DNA from: Didymodactylos carnosus
Taxonomy: Eukaryota; Rotifera; Eurotatoria; Philodinida; Philodinidae
Length of the DNA stretch: 64,000 bases
Reading direction: 5' to 3'
NCBI GenBank assembly: GCA_905250885.1
Contig: CAJNOQ010000018.1
Span: forward strand, 1-64,000
A program made the translations under genes and the position numbers. Positions within the stretch are counted from its first letter, which is position 1; the number at the start of each line of letters is the position of its first letter. Of this stretch, positions 35,895-48,800 are shown one piece after another. The notes below the pieces were generated by a model, which did no database searches, was not told the origin of the DNA, and saw only the letters and a program-made list of their open reading frames with translations.

Positions 35895-38800
35895 TCATAA
35901 GTTATTATTTAAAAATTGGACAAACATTGTCGTTATATTAGTAGCAGTTTCTTTCGATGGTGGATGTGTCTTAATAAATTTTAAATACTGCTGTCTAATG
36001 CGACGTAAATCTGATGCTGAATGTGAGTGATTCCATATTATCTAAAAAATATTGTAAACTTTAACATATTGGATAGTTAGAAGCAAGTAATTACCTTCTC
36101 ATTAGTCAATGGCACACTGAATTCTTGCCCGATAACAGCCATTTTACTTTGTTGAACAATCGACTACAAAAAAAAGAAATCTAAGCATTTTTCATTATTA
36201 TCGACATCTACTAACATCAATGGCATCCTGAGTTAACTTGTCCACATCATACAAAAAATTTGTATCGGAGATTGGCAACTTGAAATGAAAAAAACATAGC
36301 AGAAATAAATGATATGTTTTTATTTAGTAATCACTTACATTCACGGTTGATTTATTCGGAGGGGGTGGTCGTTTATTTAACAAAAAATCGATAATTTGTT
36401 CACATGGTAAATTCATTTCGGGAGTAATTTCAAACAATGGTGAATCCCATCTATTTTTACCATCTGGCGGTTCGAAACGTTGTGTTAATGCATCGAAACT
36501 GGAAGTAGAAAAAATACTAATATCTCCTTTTAACTAAGCAGGAAAAAACAGGATTATTACTTTACATTGGTTCTGCATAAGCTTCTGAAGAATTCTCGAG
36601 TTGCCGCTGATTATTCCACTGACGTGCCAGATCAACAGAAGTATTACAATAGATCTAAAAAGAAGTTTATAAATAAAGTTTACTTTCTTTGAAGAAGGTT
36701 ACTCTAAACACGTACGGTACATTGTACAGCTTGGTAGAGTTTTGTAATGCAATACAATTCGTAACGATATCCTTCAAAGTAAAGACATTGACAACATTAA
36801 TTTATGTAGCAACAAAAACGCACAGCAGTGAACTTGGTAATGAACCGTAGACTTAATAAGTCTGTAATTTTCCCAACAAAAATAGTTACACTTCAACATT
36901 TTCCAGTATTTCATCTCATTCAACTTGATGGCAGAAAGGAGGGGTCTGCATAGGCTGATAATCGACCCACTTTATTTTTTGTCTAAAAATGCTTCTCACA
37001 TACTTATCAGTCGGTTTTAAGGGCCCCCCTCTCAGAAATTATCTCCTACACCGTGCATCCGCACTTCAGGTGTAACTCTTATACTGTATAGCGAAAACGC
37101 TATGTTAAACGCTGTATGAAATAGTCGATTTTATGGCTTCTAGGAAAATGTCTGTAACTTTTCGATGCAAGGTCATACAGAGTTGTGCGAAGTCTTATTT
37201 TGATCAGAAACGTTTGTTCTACAAAGCTGTGTTTTCAGAAAAATTTTAATTGCATTAGTATCCAGGATAAAAACATTATTTGAAGACCCATTTTTTCGAG
37301 GCTCGTAGAAAACTTGCTCAAAATCCCGGAACAAACCACTTTTGTAACCAAAAGCAACACAGATTCTGGAAGTAGACACTTCAGGCTATCTTTTCATGTG
37401 CGTATCCCAAACCGATTTTTTGACCGAAAATCACCATTTCTGAGGGGGGCCCTTAAGTCATTTCGTGTACTTTTGGTAACTAAAGGTTACCAAAGCTATA
37501 GGTTACGTAAAAGGTGTTTTTCTCATGTTTCTTTCATGTAGGCAATAAAGTAAATATATCATTGGATAGCCCCTAAAATTCTCTACAGAATGTGTGTGAC
37601 ATAACAGTCTCAGTCAAAGACCAACCAAACTACTTGGAACTCTCAGAATGATCAGAGGAGTAGATTGAATAGTTAGAATACTAAAACAACTCTAAAATAA
37701 TATATTCTCTTACAATGGATTTCTAGAAAACCTTTGAAAATCCAATAGTAGGAAAATAGATATTTTTACTTTTCTGACTCTATCGACAAATAAATCAAGG
37801 AAAAAAGAGTATTTTCTGGAAGTTCCAAGCGGTTTGATTGGGTTTTGAGTGAGATTGGAGTATTTTACTATGGTATAATACAATGTAGCTAAATTGGTGG
37901 ATTTTCCTCAAAATTCAGTTCCACTAGATTTTCCCGCCGTTTCGTGAAAAAAAACATCGCCACAAGATTCAATATGTTCGATAACCTATGTTTCCATTTA
38001 CTTTAGAGGTGATTCGAAGTCACCTAATACCAGTCTTGGGACTCTTAGCAAAACTGATACCACGCCGAAAGTACAGAGGCTAAACCGACTGATCCAGATA
38101 TCATACTTTGTAGAAAATTCGACGAGCTTTAAAATAGTATATAACACAAAATGTACTTATTTCTTTACTAGTAATAGTAGTTACTAGAAATAGTAAAAAC
38201 CGGAAGTACGTCGCATTTTTCTAAGTATTCAATCTACTCCTCTGATCATTCTGAGATCCCAAGCGGTTTGGTTGGTCTTTGAGTGAGACTGTTATGTCAC
38301 ACACATTCTGTAAAGAATTTTAGGGGCTATCCAATGATATATTTACTTTGTTGCCTACGTGAAAGAAACATGAGAAAAACACCTTTTACGTAACCTATAG
38401 CTGATCCTTGTGGGATGAGCTACTGGCGCCTATTGACGAAGAATTACTCGGATTTTAGTTACCAAAAGTACATAAAATTACTTAAAACCGACTAATAATA
38501 CTTTTCTACAGTAGACAAGTATGTGAAAATCATTTTTAGACAAAAAATAAAGTGGGTTGATTATCAGCCTATGCAGATCTCTCCTTTCTATTGGAACCAA
38601 ATTAATTGTTTACCTTTTATGTAATTCAATGCATCTAATATCAGAACATCTGTTTTTGAGACTAATCTTTAAACAAAATAGAATACATTATTGGCAACCA
38701 TTACAATTAAATTGGGAACAAATTCAAACCTTTGAGTTTCAGCTTTTAAATCACTTCTTGCTTGTTTTTCTTGATTAGTATCTATTAACAAATAAATTAG

Positions 38801-38994
38801 TACAAAAAATGGAATGGCGTGTAAGAAATACGTTGAAGTAATCTTTTACCCATATAGACAACATTCTTTTCTAGTTTATTATCAGTAACAATATGTACAG
38901 GCATTGAGGAATTGTTTTGTATATAGTCTGCTAACTCTTTTGTTCTTGTCGACTTCCCTGAACATGGCAAACCACACATAACAATTAGAGGCAT
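35895..38994 (-). CDS. KTI12: KTI12, Elongator-associated P-loop protein
   Basis: Exons: 38850-38994, 38730-38781, 38614-38666, 36717-36772, 36566-36654, 36339-36498, 36216-36278, 36095-36163, 35895-36041. All joins keep frame, giving 277 residues. KTI12 is a small ATPase/tRNA-binding partner of Elongator, needed for wobble-uridine modification in the cytosol. The N-terminus MPLIVMCGLPCSGKST carries the P-loop (G8-x4-GKS). Further matches are DVLILDALNYIKGYRYELYC, FDALTQRFEPPDGKNRWDSP, RPPPPNKSTVN and, near the end, LRRIRQQYLKFIKTHP. Length is near the family's usual size. The ATG abuts an acceptor (TTTTTTAG|ATG), suggesting a 5' UTR intron or spliced-leader addition. Intron 3 (36773-38613) is about 1.84 kb because it holds nested transposons; the other introns are short. 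The gene looks intact. Confidence 0.92.
36933..38589. mobile_element. Fold-back DNA transposon in KTI12 intron 3
   Basis: The ends are inverted copies: AGAAAGGAGGGGTCTGCATA starts the left end, and the right end is its complement with a few mismatches (AGAAAGGAGAGATCTGCATA). The inverted arms continue inward as tctgcataggctgataatc and then acttttggtaactaaa. Further inward they match over about 200 bases (about 37480-37680 against 38222-38400), including ggttacgtaaaaggtg and aatatatcattggatagc. The central spacer (about 37690-38220) has no reading frame of note. The left arm is interrupted at 37021-37452 by another element. Target duplications are not clear, so the superfamily is open. It is non-autonomous. 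Confidence 0.85.
37021..37452. mobile_element. TTAA-flanked (piggyBac-like) non-autonomous element nested in the fold-back
   Basis: The termini are inverted: GGGCCCCCCTCTCAGAAAT at the left, ATTTCTGAGGGGGGCCC at the right. Both ends are flanked by TTAA (37017-37020 and 37453-37456). The opposite arm of the host fold-back keeps the unoccupied site (cggttttaagtaa on the complement, near 38460-38485), with a single TTAA. TTAA duplication with GG/CC-rich ends is the hallmark of piggyBac-type insertion. At 432 bp it has no transposase. Confidence 0.85.
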
Positions 38995-38997
38995 CTA

Positions 38998-40857
38998 AAA
39001 AAGCAATCTCGATACATTTTCCACACCACTAAGTATACAGCTGAAAAGGGATCTGAAGAGTGTATGAATTCGTGAAAGTACGGGGTTTCAAATGAACGAA
39101 TGACCGATGAACTGAACAATTCCACGTAGAACACGTGCAGTTTTTTTGAAAAAATGCTATTGAGAACCAAATATGTACCTGATATACTATCATTACTTTA
39201 CTTTTGTTACACAGTACGAACTTTGAGAGAGTTTTTGCTTTCATTTTTTTAATGAAGAAAATTTCAATATCAAAAATTATCAGACCACAGTAGTAAATGA
39301 AGCAAACTTTAAAATGATAATTTTTAAGAGCGTTTCACACACGTAACAAAATCTATTTCTTAAACGAGAAACTTCAACAGTAAACTACAAAAGATATATA
39401 TATAGACGTTCTTAGATCACTCTTTTGAACAATTCCGATACAGATCAGTACTGCCCAACCACTTGTTCGAGGGGTATTTTGGGTGCTCGAAAATATGCTT
39501 TTGATGGGCCCTCGACGCAAGCGCAAAATCGTGTGCACACAGGGTAGACGTAGATTTTTTCCTTAACAGGTAGAAAAACAAACACTCATCGATAAAGATT
39601 GGTTCCAAATATCTTTACACTAATTATGATTGAACACGTTTAATATACGGTTTCTTCGATACCTCACTTCCAAGACCACAAGATCGAAAAAGAAAACAGA
39701 CAGAGAAAACACTTCCTCTAGTTCAAACAGTATAACAGAAAAGAAGTTTTAGCTAGTGAGCTAGTAGTTGGACAGTTATTTCACCAAAATATCTTATTAT
39801 CATAGAAAATTATAGACAAAAACTTGTTTATGAAACATAAAAAAAGAAATTGATTATTTCAGATGTTGTTTAACAAAAAGCAACAATCAATAAGCAAGAT
39901 AAACTCTGTAAAAAGCACTTAGAAAAGTTTCTATAGCAAAAATATGTTAAATACCGGTTGTTTTTGCTGTGAATCATAGTTCAATTCATGACAGAGCTAA
40001 CAGTGCACCGTCTATCTTTTGATTAGTTTACTTCTAATGCCAAACTGGAAAATTTTTCTCAGATTTTTTGTCCTAATAATCAAAATACGTCATTACCAGC
40101 ATTAATGTCATACTTGGCATAGATACCGACATCGTCATCTTCATCGAGCATGACAGTTTGGTTTATTCAAACGATCTGCATAGTTTAGCATCAATAACAT
40201 GTTCGAAGTCACGATTAAATCAATAAGAACAACTCAGACAATCATACAAAAGAACCTCTTTGTTCAAATTGTGCTTGCAATATTAATTCTCTTCTTAGAG
40301 CCAAAATTCAAGATAACAAAGTAATTTATACAACGATAAAATGGGAGAAGGAAAGTGTCACCGGCACATTTGGCTAGTAAGTCATCTTTCTTGTTGGCGA
40401 TAAATTCCGAAATATCCAACAACATCTGGTAATCTGGTATCCCACCCATAGTTTGTGAAAAAAGAGGATCCGTAGTTTCAAAAAAAGAGGAAAAGAGTCA
40501 GTTTTTTCGGGCGAAAAATGCTAACTAATATTCTCGCAAGTGTAGAAGCACGTAACGGTGGCATATCTATGATCTGGCGAATCGAAACAGCGCAAAATGA
40601 AATTCAGTATTGTTCACATTTATTTTTCATCGTTCATAATATGCGCACTACAAAATGAGAAAACAAACGAAAACAACAGAAATTTCGTTCATTTATTGTT
40701 TTTTTCCGCCTAGTTGTGATCACTATTACTCTATATTAAAGATTGCATTATCGTTAACTATCTCTGTCTATTTTTTTCTTTTGCCACATCTCTTCGTTCT
40801 TTTGGATATATATATGAAAGGATACATTCAGATATAGTCAGTTCGAGTGCATATAGA
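38998..40857. other. Upstream of KTI12, no further gene recognised
   Basis: Contains the presumed KTI12 promoter region. The ORF-like stretches here have no domain or splice support. A GC-richer patch near 39450-39540 may be a decayed repeat. Confidence 0.4.
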
Positions 40858-41040
40858 ATACAGAGCAGTGGCGGATCTAGCACTACGGCAATCCAACGAC
40901 CGTCGCCCCCTCGCAAATGGAATTCTAATGCAAGTACACTACCAGACTTCCTTAGAAAAAATATTCATACTACCTCGGACGACATCGTTTAGAAATCGCC
41001 ACCTCGTTGGTAGAATCCTGGATCCGCCCCTGATACAGAG
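40858..41040. repeat. Perfect 8-bp target-site duplication (ATACAGAG)
   Basis: ATACAGAG occurs at 40858-40865 and again at 41033-41040, exactly flanking the 167-bp element between. Eight-base duplication is characteristic of hAT transposition. Confidence 0.9.
40866..41032. mobile_element. 167-bp hAT-type MITE
   Basis: The ends are CAGTGGCGGATCTAG and CTGGATCCGCCCCTG, near-perfect inverted repeats of the widespread hAT form CAGNGGCGGATCYAG. With the exact 8-bp duplication this is a clear hAT miniature element. It has no coding capacity and needs a transposase supplied elsewhere. The intact duplication suggests a fairly recent insertion. Confidence 0.93.
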
Positions 41041-41399
41041 TTAGTAAGTGGTCGGACCAGTTAGTGGTCTCCTTATTTCATGTTATTCCTGCATATCTAT
41101 TTTTTATCATTACTTTTAAATATACTACATATATTGGATTGACACGTTATTTAATCTAGATTGCCGAGAGAGTTTCTAGTCTCACTTGATTGAAGAACAC
41201 GAGCTTAACGACTAGTAGAAGTCAAGAGTAAAAATACGTGATGACATGAACCACCTGATGAGCCAACACTAACGAATTTGTTCATCAACAGCTAATGTGT
41301 TCGTGAAAAAAGAGGCGAAGTGGGAGGCCAGCTGGTAATGGAATTAATATTTGTTTATGTGAATGACGTTCAAGTGCTAAAATTCTACAACTAATTAGT

Positions 41400-42457
41400 A
41401 AAACTTGATGGAGTCAATGATAGTATGTTTGTTGATGAGTATAATTGCTCAATATCTGTATTTTTGATTTTTTTCGAATTTTTGTTGTCATCATTTTCAC
41501 CACAACCTGTATATATTTTCAACTATATTACCACGACAATGATGTTGCTTTTTGTTTCACTTCTTCATCCTTTTCGTCACTGAATTCTTCATCAACACTT
41601 TTTTCACTTATTTTTTGCATTTCTTCTAAAACGATAACAACAACTTCATTCTAAATAATCGCAGAGCAGAGCACTAACATTATGAAATCAAAAGCAGCGT
41701 CACTTTCAACTTAAATTGCCAGAAGTTAAATTTGATTATGACAAAAAACAAATAGGTTTCAATTTCACGGTTAACATAAAAACACAAAATAAGTATCTCG
41801 TTGATGTGTATCTCATAAAAAGATCAACATTTCACACGACACAGCTTCACATTTAGAAGACGACAAGAAATCCAAAACGAAATCGAAAGCAATAGTATGC
41901 ATAACCGGATTGTTTCAGCTTAAAAATTATCCACTTTTACACGATTCTTTCGCCGACGAAAGATACCACTTTGTACGAAAAAACGAGAAACACTTAACTT
42001 GCAAAACTAGTTTTGTGGATCCCGTTGTCACATATGGTCTCATAAAACATTATCGATAGACAAACAAGCAGCTTTCAGAATCAGAAATTACTACCCCTTT
42101 TTTGACCCTTTCTTTTTTGAAAAATTCATATTTTTATTGACGTGACTCGAGATAGATTCTTTGCACATAGAATATTAAAGAACCGTGCAAGCATAAGCAT
42201 TATTCTATTCGAAATAAGGTAAAAAATTTCTTGATGATGACGCACAGTTTCTTATAACAGTATTGGTTGAAGTTTACCATTCATGTTTGACTTGTCCTTG
42301 GTACTTTGCCACATTCAGAAAAATACATATAGAGACATTACTAAAATTTGACTTCTTCATCCTAATACCTTCCAGTTGAATTTCACGCATTTCTCTATGT
42401 TCAGCGAATACTTGTTGATAGAATAAAATTGTGTTGTTCTTTTGAAATATTTTGCAT
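41400..42457 (-). pseudogene. Possible exons of an unrecognised minus-strand gene, perhaps decayed
   Basis: Two minus-strand segments have matching splice borders and phase. 42369-42457 reads KIFQKNNTILFYQQVFAEHR then EMREIQLE, donor GTATTAGG. 41532-41625 has acceptor CGTTTTAG and reads EEMQKISEKSVDEEFSDEKD then EEVKQKATSLS, donor GTAATATAG. Joined they continue in frame as a charged, helix-prone protein. A third open segment (about 41397-41495, CGENDDNKNSKK...) is out of phase with them. I do not recognise the family. The broken third join and missing start suggest a relic, but a mis-modelled live gene remains possible. Confidence 0.3.
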
Positions 42458-42816
42458 CTTTAGCCGACGGTCGTCTGTTGTAGAGGCTCTATGCACGTTT
42501 TTTAAATGCTGAATAAAAAATTGTTCTATTGGTCCCACTTCAATTATAAGAAGCGAACAGAAATCCAAGCAGATCAAAGACAGTTATAACTGATTTTTTC
42601 ATATATCAAACTCATTTAATCAATAATTTACTATATATTCAACGTCAATCAGTTAACGTATATAGTTTATTCGAGTGAGTTTCATTGATTTTTAAAATGT
42701 TTTAATAAAATAACTATCAGTATATTTTGAGGATTCAACTAAAATATGATGCTACAATTTTTCTGTCAAACTTTTTGAAATATTGATTTGTATCTGTTTT
42801 TTGAAGGAATGAAGAA

Positions 42817-45800
42817 ATGCAACAGGAATATTCAATGCATCGCTGCAAAGCGAAATTCAAGGATATGGGTAAGTCAGCTCAAGTTTTTGCGTAAAGTTTG
42901 AAGCTCATTCGAAAAGAAACGTCTCATTTAGCTGCTAAAAGCTAGGACAAAATAAAAAGATTTTCAGCTTGTGAGACAGTTAAAAGGATTCTGGCTGATG
43001 AATAGCGCTGAATTACAATTTGAAGGTTTCTCTTGAGGCTTTTGTTGATATTGTTATTGTTTAATTTAGGTATAAACTCATATTCTCAGAATATCTCAGT
43101 TCTTCGTACACAAGGTGATTTATCAAAAGACAAGCTACCATTATTACCAATTTTACAGCAAGCATTTAATGTTAGCCGAGAACGGCATACAACAGAAGTA
43201 AAGCGAGCATCATACGACGAACAACCGACATCTAATCCGATTACAAGGTTTAAACATTTGTCTCTTTTGTTTGTCGGTCTATCACTCATATGTATATGTA
43301 TGAAACTTTTAGTTCAAACGATTCTGCAACTACAATGAATTGGGAAGTTGAAGCAAATTATATCTGCCCTCCAGTTGTGCATTTAACGCCAGCTACAGGC
43401 TATATGCATCTAGCTGATTGTGTTATTCAAACATGTCCTCCAACGGGTGTTATTCCAAATAATCCAAATGTAAAAGCAACAATATTAAGTACGTATCTGT
43501 ATCCCCTACAGTTATTTACTTTGACGCCCTTTTGCTTTCTATTTATCGTAGATGAAGATTTTAAACAATTAGTAGACGATGAGATTCGCCAACAACAAGA
43601 TGATGTTCCAAGTGCAACAGCTCAACATCAACATACTATAATAGGAAATTCAAAGCAAAATTTTGCAAATTTTGGCTCAACTGATTTAAGTGGTAAGCAT
43701 TAGGTGATCTATTTTAATCCTAGGGGTATCCAAACGCTTAAGCAAACCAGAAACTTTACATTCATAAGAGTTTCTTTTTCTCAGTTTATAATATATGGCA
43801 TTTTGTCCATTTTTATTCTTTGTCAAGGATGTGTGTCTTGCAAAATGATAAAAGATATTTTATCTGTTTTTCTGTCTGTTTATTGGTAAACTTATGCGGA
43901 TATTTTCTCTAAATTACAAAAATTATTCTTGGTTTTCTTCTTAGCTCTATTTTTTAATAAACAATTTCGACACTTGCTATTCGATATCTTTTACAGTAAT
44001 AGTTTGAGTTTAGGTTCAAAAGTCATTCGATTAGTTCGTGCTAAGCAAGCCGGTAAACGTAAATCGAGTTTAGATACATTAATTGAAGTTGTACAAAAAG
44101 AATTACAAAAGGTGAATGGACAGTCCTCATCATCTTCGAATAATGCCGTATCATCATCGAATCAACGGACGTCTATAACATCAAAACACAATCATCATTC
44201 TTCTTATTCGAAATCAGATCATTCGACATCCCATCATAATCTGTCGTCACCATCGTTTAAGCGTCCATCTTCATCATCCCCGTCAGCTAATTTACTATCA
44301 TCAGTTTTACCAGCATCCCATCCCAGTTCAATAACAGCACAGTCAAATCGATTCAAAACAGCAAGGAAAATTGTTCGTCGACCTGCTTCAATGTTCTCTC
44401 GTAAAAAGTCATTCGAGGATAATGACGATTATAATGATAATGAAATGACTAATTACGATAATCTTGAAAATATTGAAGATATAGTGCAAGAGACAGTCGA
44501 TGCTTTGGTAGCAATGGCCACAATGAATACAGCGCCATTCGTTGTTAATATGTTGACTGCTATACCGTCTCAGCAGCAACAACAATTACAATCGATATCA
44601 GCAAATTTATCAGCAGAACAAAAGTCGTTTACAACTGGAGCAGTACCACCGACAACCATTACAAATGTAAGAATTTTGAATAATATGTAAAATACCTTAT
44701 TAAGCTTTTTTTGTTTTTAGTTTCCATCCCATACGAAGAGTATACCTGTACCATCTTTACCAAGCAATTCTACAGCACCAAACTATTATCGAAATGATTT
44801 AGCTTTGCTGTCATCAACGGCGAGTGATATTCGAAATTCAATGCAATTATCACAACAACAACATCAACAAATTCAAACTGCTATACCGATATCAGCACAG
44901 CCTATCTCATCCACCTTTTTAACTCCAACGTTGCAACATATCAATCTGCATCATTCGACTGCAACAAGCAGTTCTACTATTGCTTCAACTTCTAGTTCTG
45001 TGAATAGCAGTTCACAAATATTTTTTAGTGATACTCCGAAAACGGTATCTCAACAACAACAGTCAGCATTATTTGTCACTCCCAATTTACCACGTATATT
45101 AAATATTCAAACTGTAGTCCCGAAACCAACAACCAATCTTCAACTTGGTGCTACAAAAATCATTTTAGTTTCACCGACAAATCATCATCCACAGAATCAC
45201 CAACACAACAATCAACATCAACAAAGTCCAGTAAAATTGGTAAAATTTAGTAGCTGTCCACCATCGTCGCTGCAAACTGCTAGAACTATTGCTAGTCCAG
45301 TTCAAATTACAGCAACCAATGAATTCAAGTAAGTATTAGTAGAACCTTATTTCTACTTCGAAAACAATTTATTTCACCTTGGTAGTCAAATGAATGATCA
45401 TTTTTGGATATTATTATACTTTACAAAAGCTTTCTTTACTTTAGCCAACAACATCAACAACAGCTTTTTCAAAGACGATCAGCCACGACTGCGACTGGTT
45501 CAACGATAACGTTACCTGCTAATGTTCAAATTGTTATGCCCACTCAGTCACAATCATCCAATTTACAATTTACTCGTACAAGCAGTGACAGTATCTCTTC
45601 AAACAATAATAAAAACAACTGTATATTTCGTTCATCTACACCAACGACATGTGATCATCTATCAATGATTCCTCAGGCAGCACAAGAAATAACAGTTACA
45701 ACATCGCCGACACCAGCCTACAGTTTATCAATGTCACCATTACGATCGACGGATTTAGTGGATACATCACTTTCAACCAACACGTTATTATCACCAACAA

Positions 45801-48800
45801 ATAATCAGCAGCACCAGCAACAATATTATTTTTCACAAAATGACGGATCTTCGCCGTTCAATGGAAATCACAGTGTTATTATAACAAATAATGGAAATTC
45901 GAAGCCCAGACGACGTTCATCAAGTAGCGCTCCTTTTGATAAACCTATTGGCAAAGTATTAAGACCAGTAGCAAAAGTATTACAACCTTATCCAAATGGT
46001 GAGTGTTTAGATTAGTTCAAATACCTTGTGATTTTCAGCTCCAAATGAAAAACTTGACCGAAATCTCTTTCTTCGAAAACTAGTGACTATAAGGCAAGAA
46101 AGATTTTTTTGAAAAAAAATATCCTACCATTTTCTATAGATGAGAATGTATTTTATTTAGCAATAGCAGTAAATAATTCAGCTACGACAAATATTGTACA
46201 ACCAATGTCGGCTGTTGTTTCTACCAGTACAAGTCCAATGCATCATGAAGCAACTTCGATGACATCGCCTCAACAGCGGCAAACAGCAACTGCCGGACCT
46301 ATGATTTATCGTATGACATCAATGAATCCAAGTAAGCCGAACAAAATTTGTTGTGATTATGACATGTCAATATCTCTCATATTTAGATGTACCAGTGTTT
46401 CGAGTGAGTACAGCAGCTAAAGCAACCGATTTACACTCAAAACCAACGCCAACAACCACAACCGTCTGTTACGAAAATAAACATAACAATGCTGGTGGTG
46501 CCGTTTCAGTTTTAGCTTGTTTTAAAACAACTAAAAAACGCAATAAAGTATGAATCGTTTTTCTTGTTGAAATCAGATGAAAGCATTATTTCTGCTTAGG
46601 AACGGGCCATTATGCCACGTCCAAGTGCTGATAGTGACAGTAGTAATGATCACCGTTTGATAAACAGTTCGTCATTGGTATCAAATCCGAATGGACTCAT
46701 TAGTCATGGAAATACTAATGTGATGTTTCAAATGGCACAAACAGACGGTCTTAATCGACAACTTCATCAAAATCGATCGATCATCCGTACATCAAGCAAT
46801 TCTACCATGTCATGCTCTGAAGAATCGGTATCAAATAATGTTTCATTATTGGCCAACATTCAGGAATCGAAACCAGTTGGCGGTGTAATTAACAATCGTA
46901 TTAATACTATAGAACATCGAACGCATATTCAATTAAATAATAATCCGTCATCCGTAACAACAATAACAACGCCACTAACAGTTTCTTCACCGTTTCATTC
47001 CTCCTTTTCATCCGTTTCTGGCGTCAGTACACGGCCATTGATGGAAGATAAATGTATCCAAAGTAATCCGTTTGATGAAGTGAGCAAAATTCTATCTTTA
47101 CGTTAGATTATTATTACTTAATTATTTTTCTAAAATAATATTGTGGAAATTTCAGGAACCAGAAGAAGAAGATCAAGACGATGAAGATGGTTCACAAAAC
47201 GAAAAGAATGGCAATAATGAACAGCAAAATGAAAATAGTATGGAATATGATGGATCGCCTGTTCCCCAACAAGAAATTGTTTTATATTCTCAACAACATC
47301 ATGAAGCTAGTTCATCTGCAGGTAATATATTAAATTTTTAGATAAGTTTTTGAGCAAACTAATTTTTCATGCTTATAGATCGAACAACTAATAAACGTAT
47401 TCGTCAACGTGATAACGAGGCTTCAGCAAGAGATGAAAGTTGGACAGTTGCTGCTGATAGGTAAATAGATAAGATGGATCCATACAAATAGATCCCTCTT
47501 TTATTGTATGATATTGAACTAAAAATGAAATTATTTTTCTTTAGTTTACTTCGCAATGTTTTGTCTCAATATGGTTTTCGATTTCTTGATTTAAAATGTC
47601 AACAGAATTTATCGACAAAATTTGATACAATTCAAGCGAATTTAGTCGTATGTTTCAACAATTTTGTCTTCCATAGAATATAAATATTTATTTATTAAAT
47701 TTTAGAGTGGAACTATAGCATCAAAAGATGACTTTTTTTATTCGGTCATGGATATTAAACGAAAATTATTAGAAAATGATCTATCAAAAATAGCGGCTGA
47801 TAATTTAGAGAAACTTTTTAATTACTTTGAAACGCAATATCCAAAATTAAAACAGCATTCGACATATTCAATGACAAGTAGAGTAAGTTAATGTCAGTAG
47901 ATTCGTATGCACAATTCGAATATCGAATCAAACAGCGAAGAAGAATTTGTATTCTAATACTATTCTCCATCCAAAAAAGAAATAACCCATGGCCATTTTT
48001 CTAATAATTCAAAAACGGAAAGAGCTAGGGCGATGGGTTTTTCAGATATGGAAAGAGCAGTTTATGACTTTTCGCAAGCTAAAAATATTTCAAAAATCGG
48101 TTTTGAAGAGATCTCTAGAAAACTCGTGCATCACGGGAAAATTATCTTCATTAACCATGGTTCGGTAGCTACAGGCACTTCATTTTATTGTTTTGTTATT
48201 TTGTACTTCATTTTATCTTCTTAACCTTATTCTGGATTTGAAATTAATAAGAAAAATTCTTTTTCTAAAGATCTTCTCAAAAACCGACTTTTAAAAAACT
48301 TTTTGCTTGCGAAAGATGTTCCATAAACTGCTCTTTCCATATCTGAAAAAAACCATCGCTCTAGCTCTTTTCTGTTTTTGAGTTATTAGAAAAATAAGCA
48401 TTTAGTGTGGAAGGTGATTTTCTCCAGAGCTGGACAAGTCAAGTCGGACTTGACTTGGTCCAAACTTTTCGGGGGGGTATAACTTGGCTTGAGAAATTTT
48501 TTTCAAGTCAAGTCATTTCTAGTAAGAGATTTTCGTTTAAATTAGACTTTTTCTACCATGAAAGAGAGTTTCTGAGGCTATAAAAACTCTCTTACCCAAA
48601 AAGGTGCTAGCAAATTTTATGTTCTGCCTAATTTTAACCGGACTTGGCGGAAAAAATTTTAACGGATGACTTAACTGAAAATTTAAACTGAAATTTTTTT
48701 TAGTGATTTGACTTGACTTGTGACTTGCAAAACTCCTGGTTTGCCCAGCTCTAATTTTCCTCGTAATAAAATCATTATGTACATTTTTTTTCTTCCAGAA

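Noticed and set aside
43033-43338. Signal-peptide-like N-terminus (MRLLLILLLFNLG) before the ENT domain
   Set aside because: The hydrophobic stretch is intron sequence. A GT-AG intron 42869-43069 joins an upstream exon giving a proper ENT start, and EMSY is nuclear.
43290-43703. Start of EMSY at the ATG in 43290
   Set aside because: That frame runs through two introns; spliced exons 43313-43488 and 43552-43692 give the family match.
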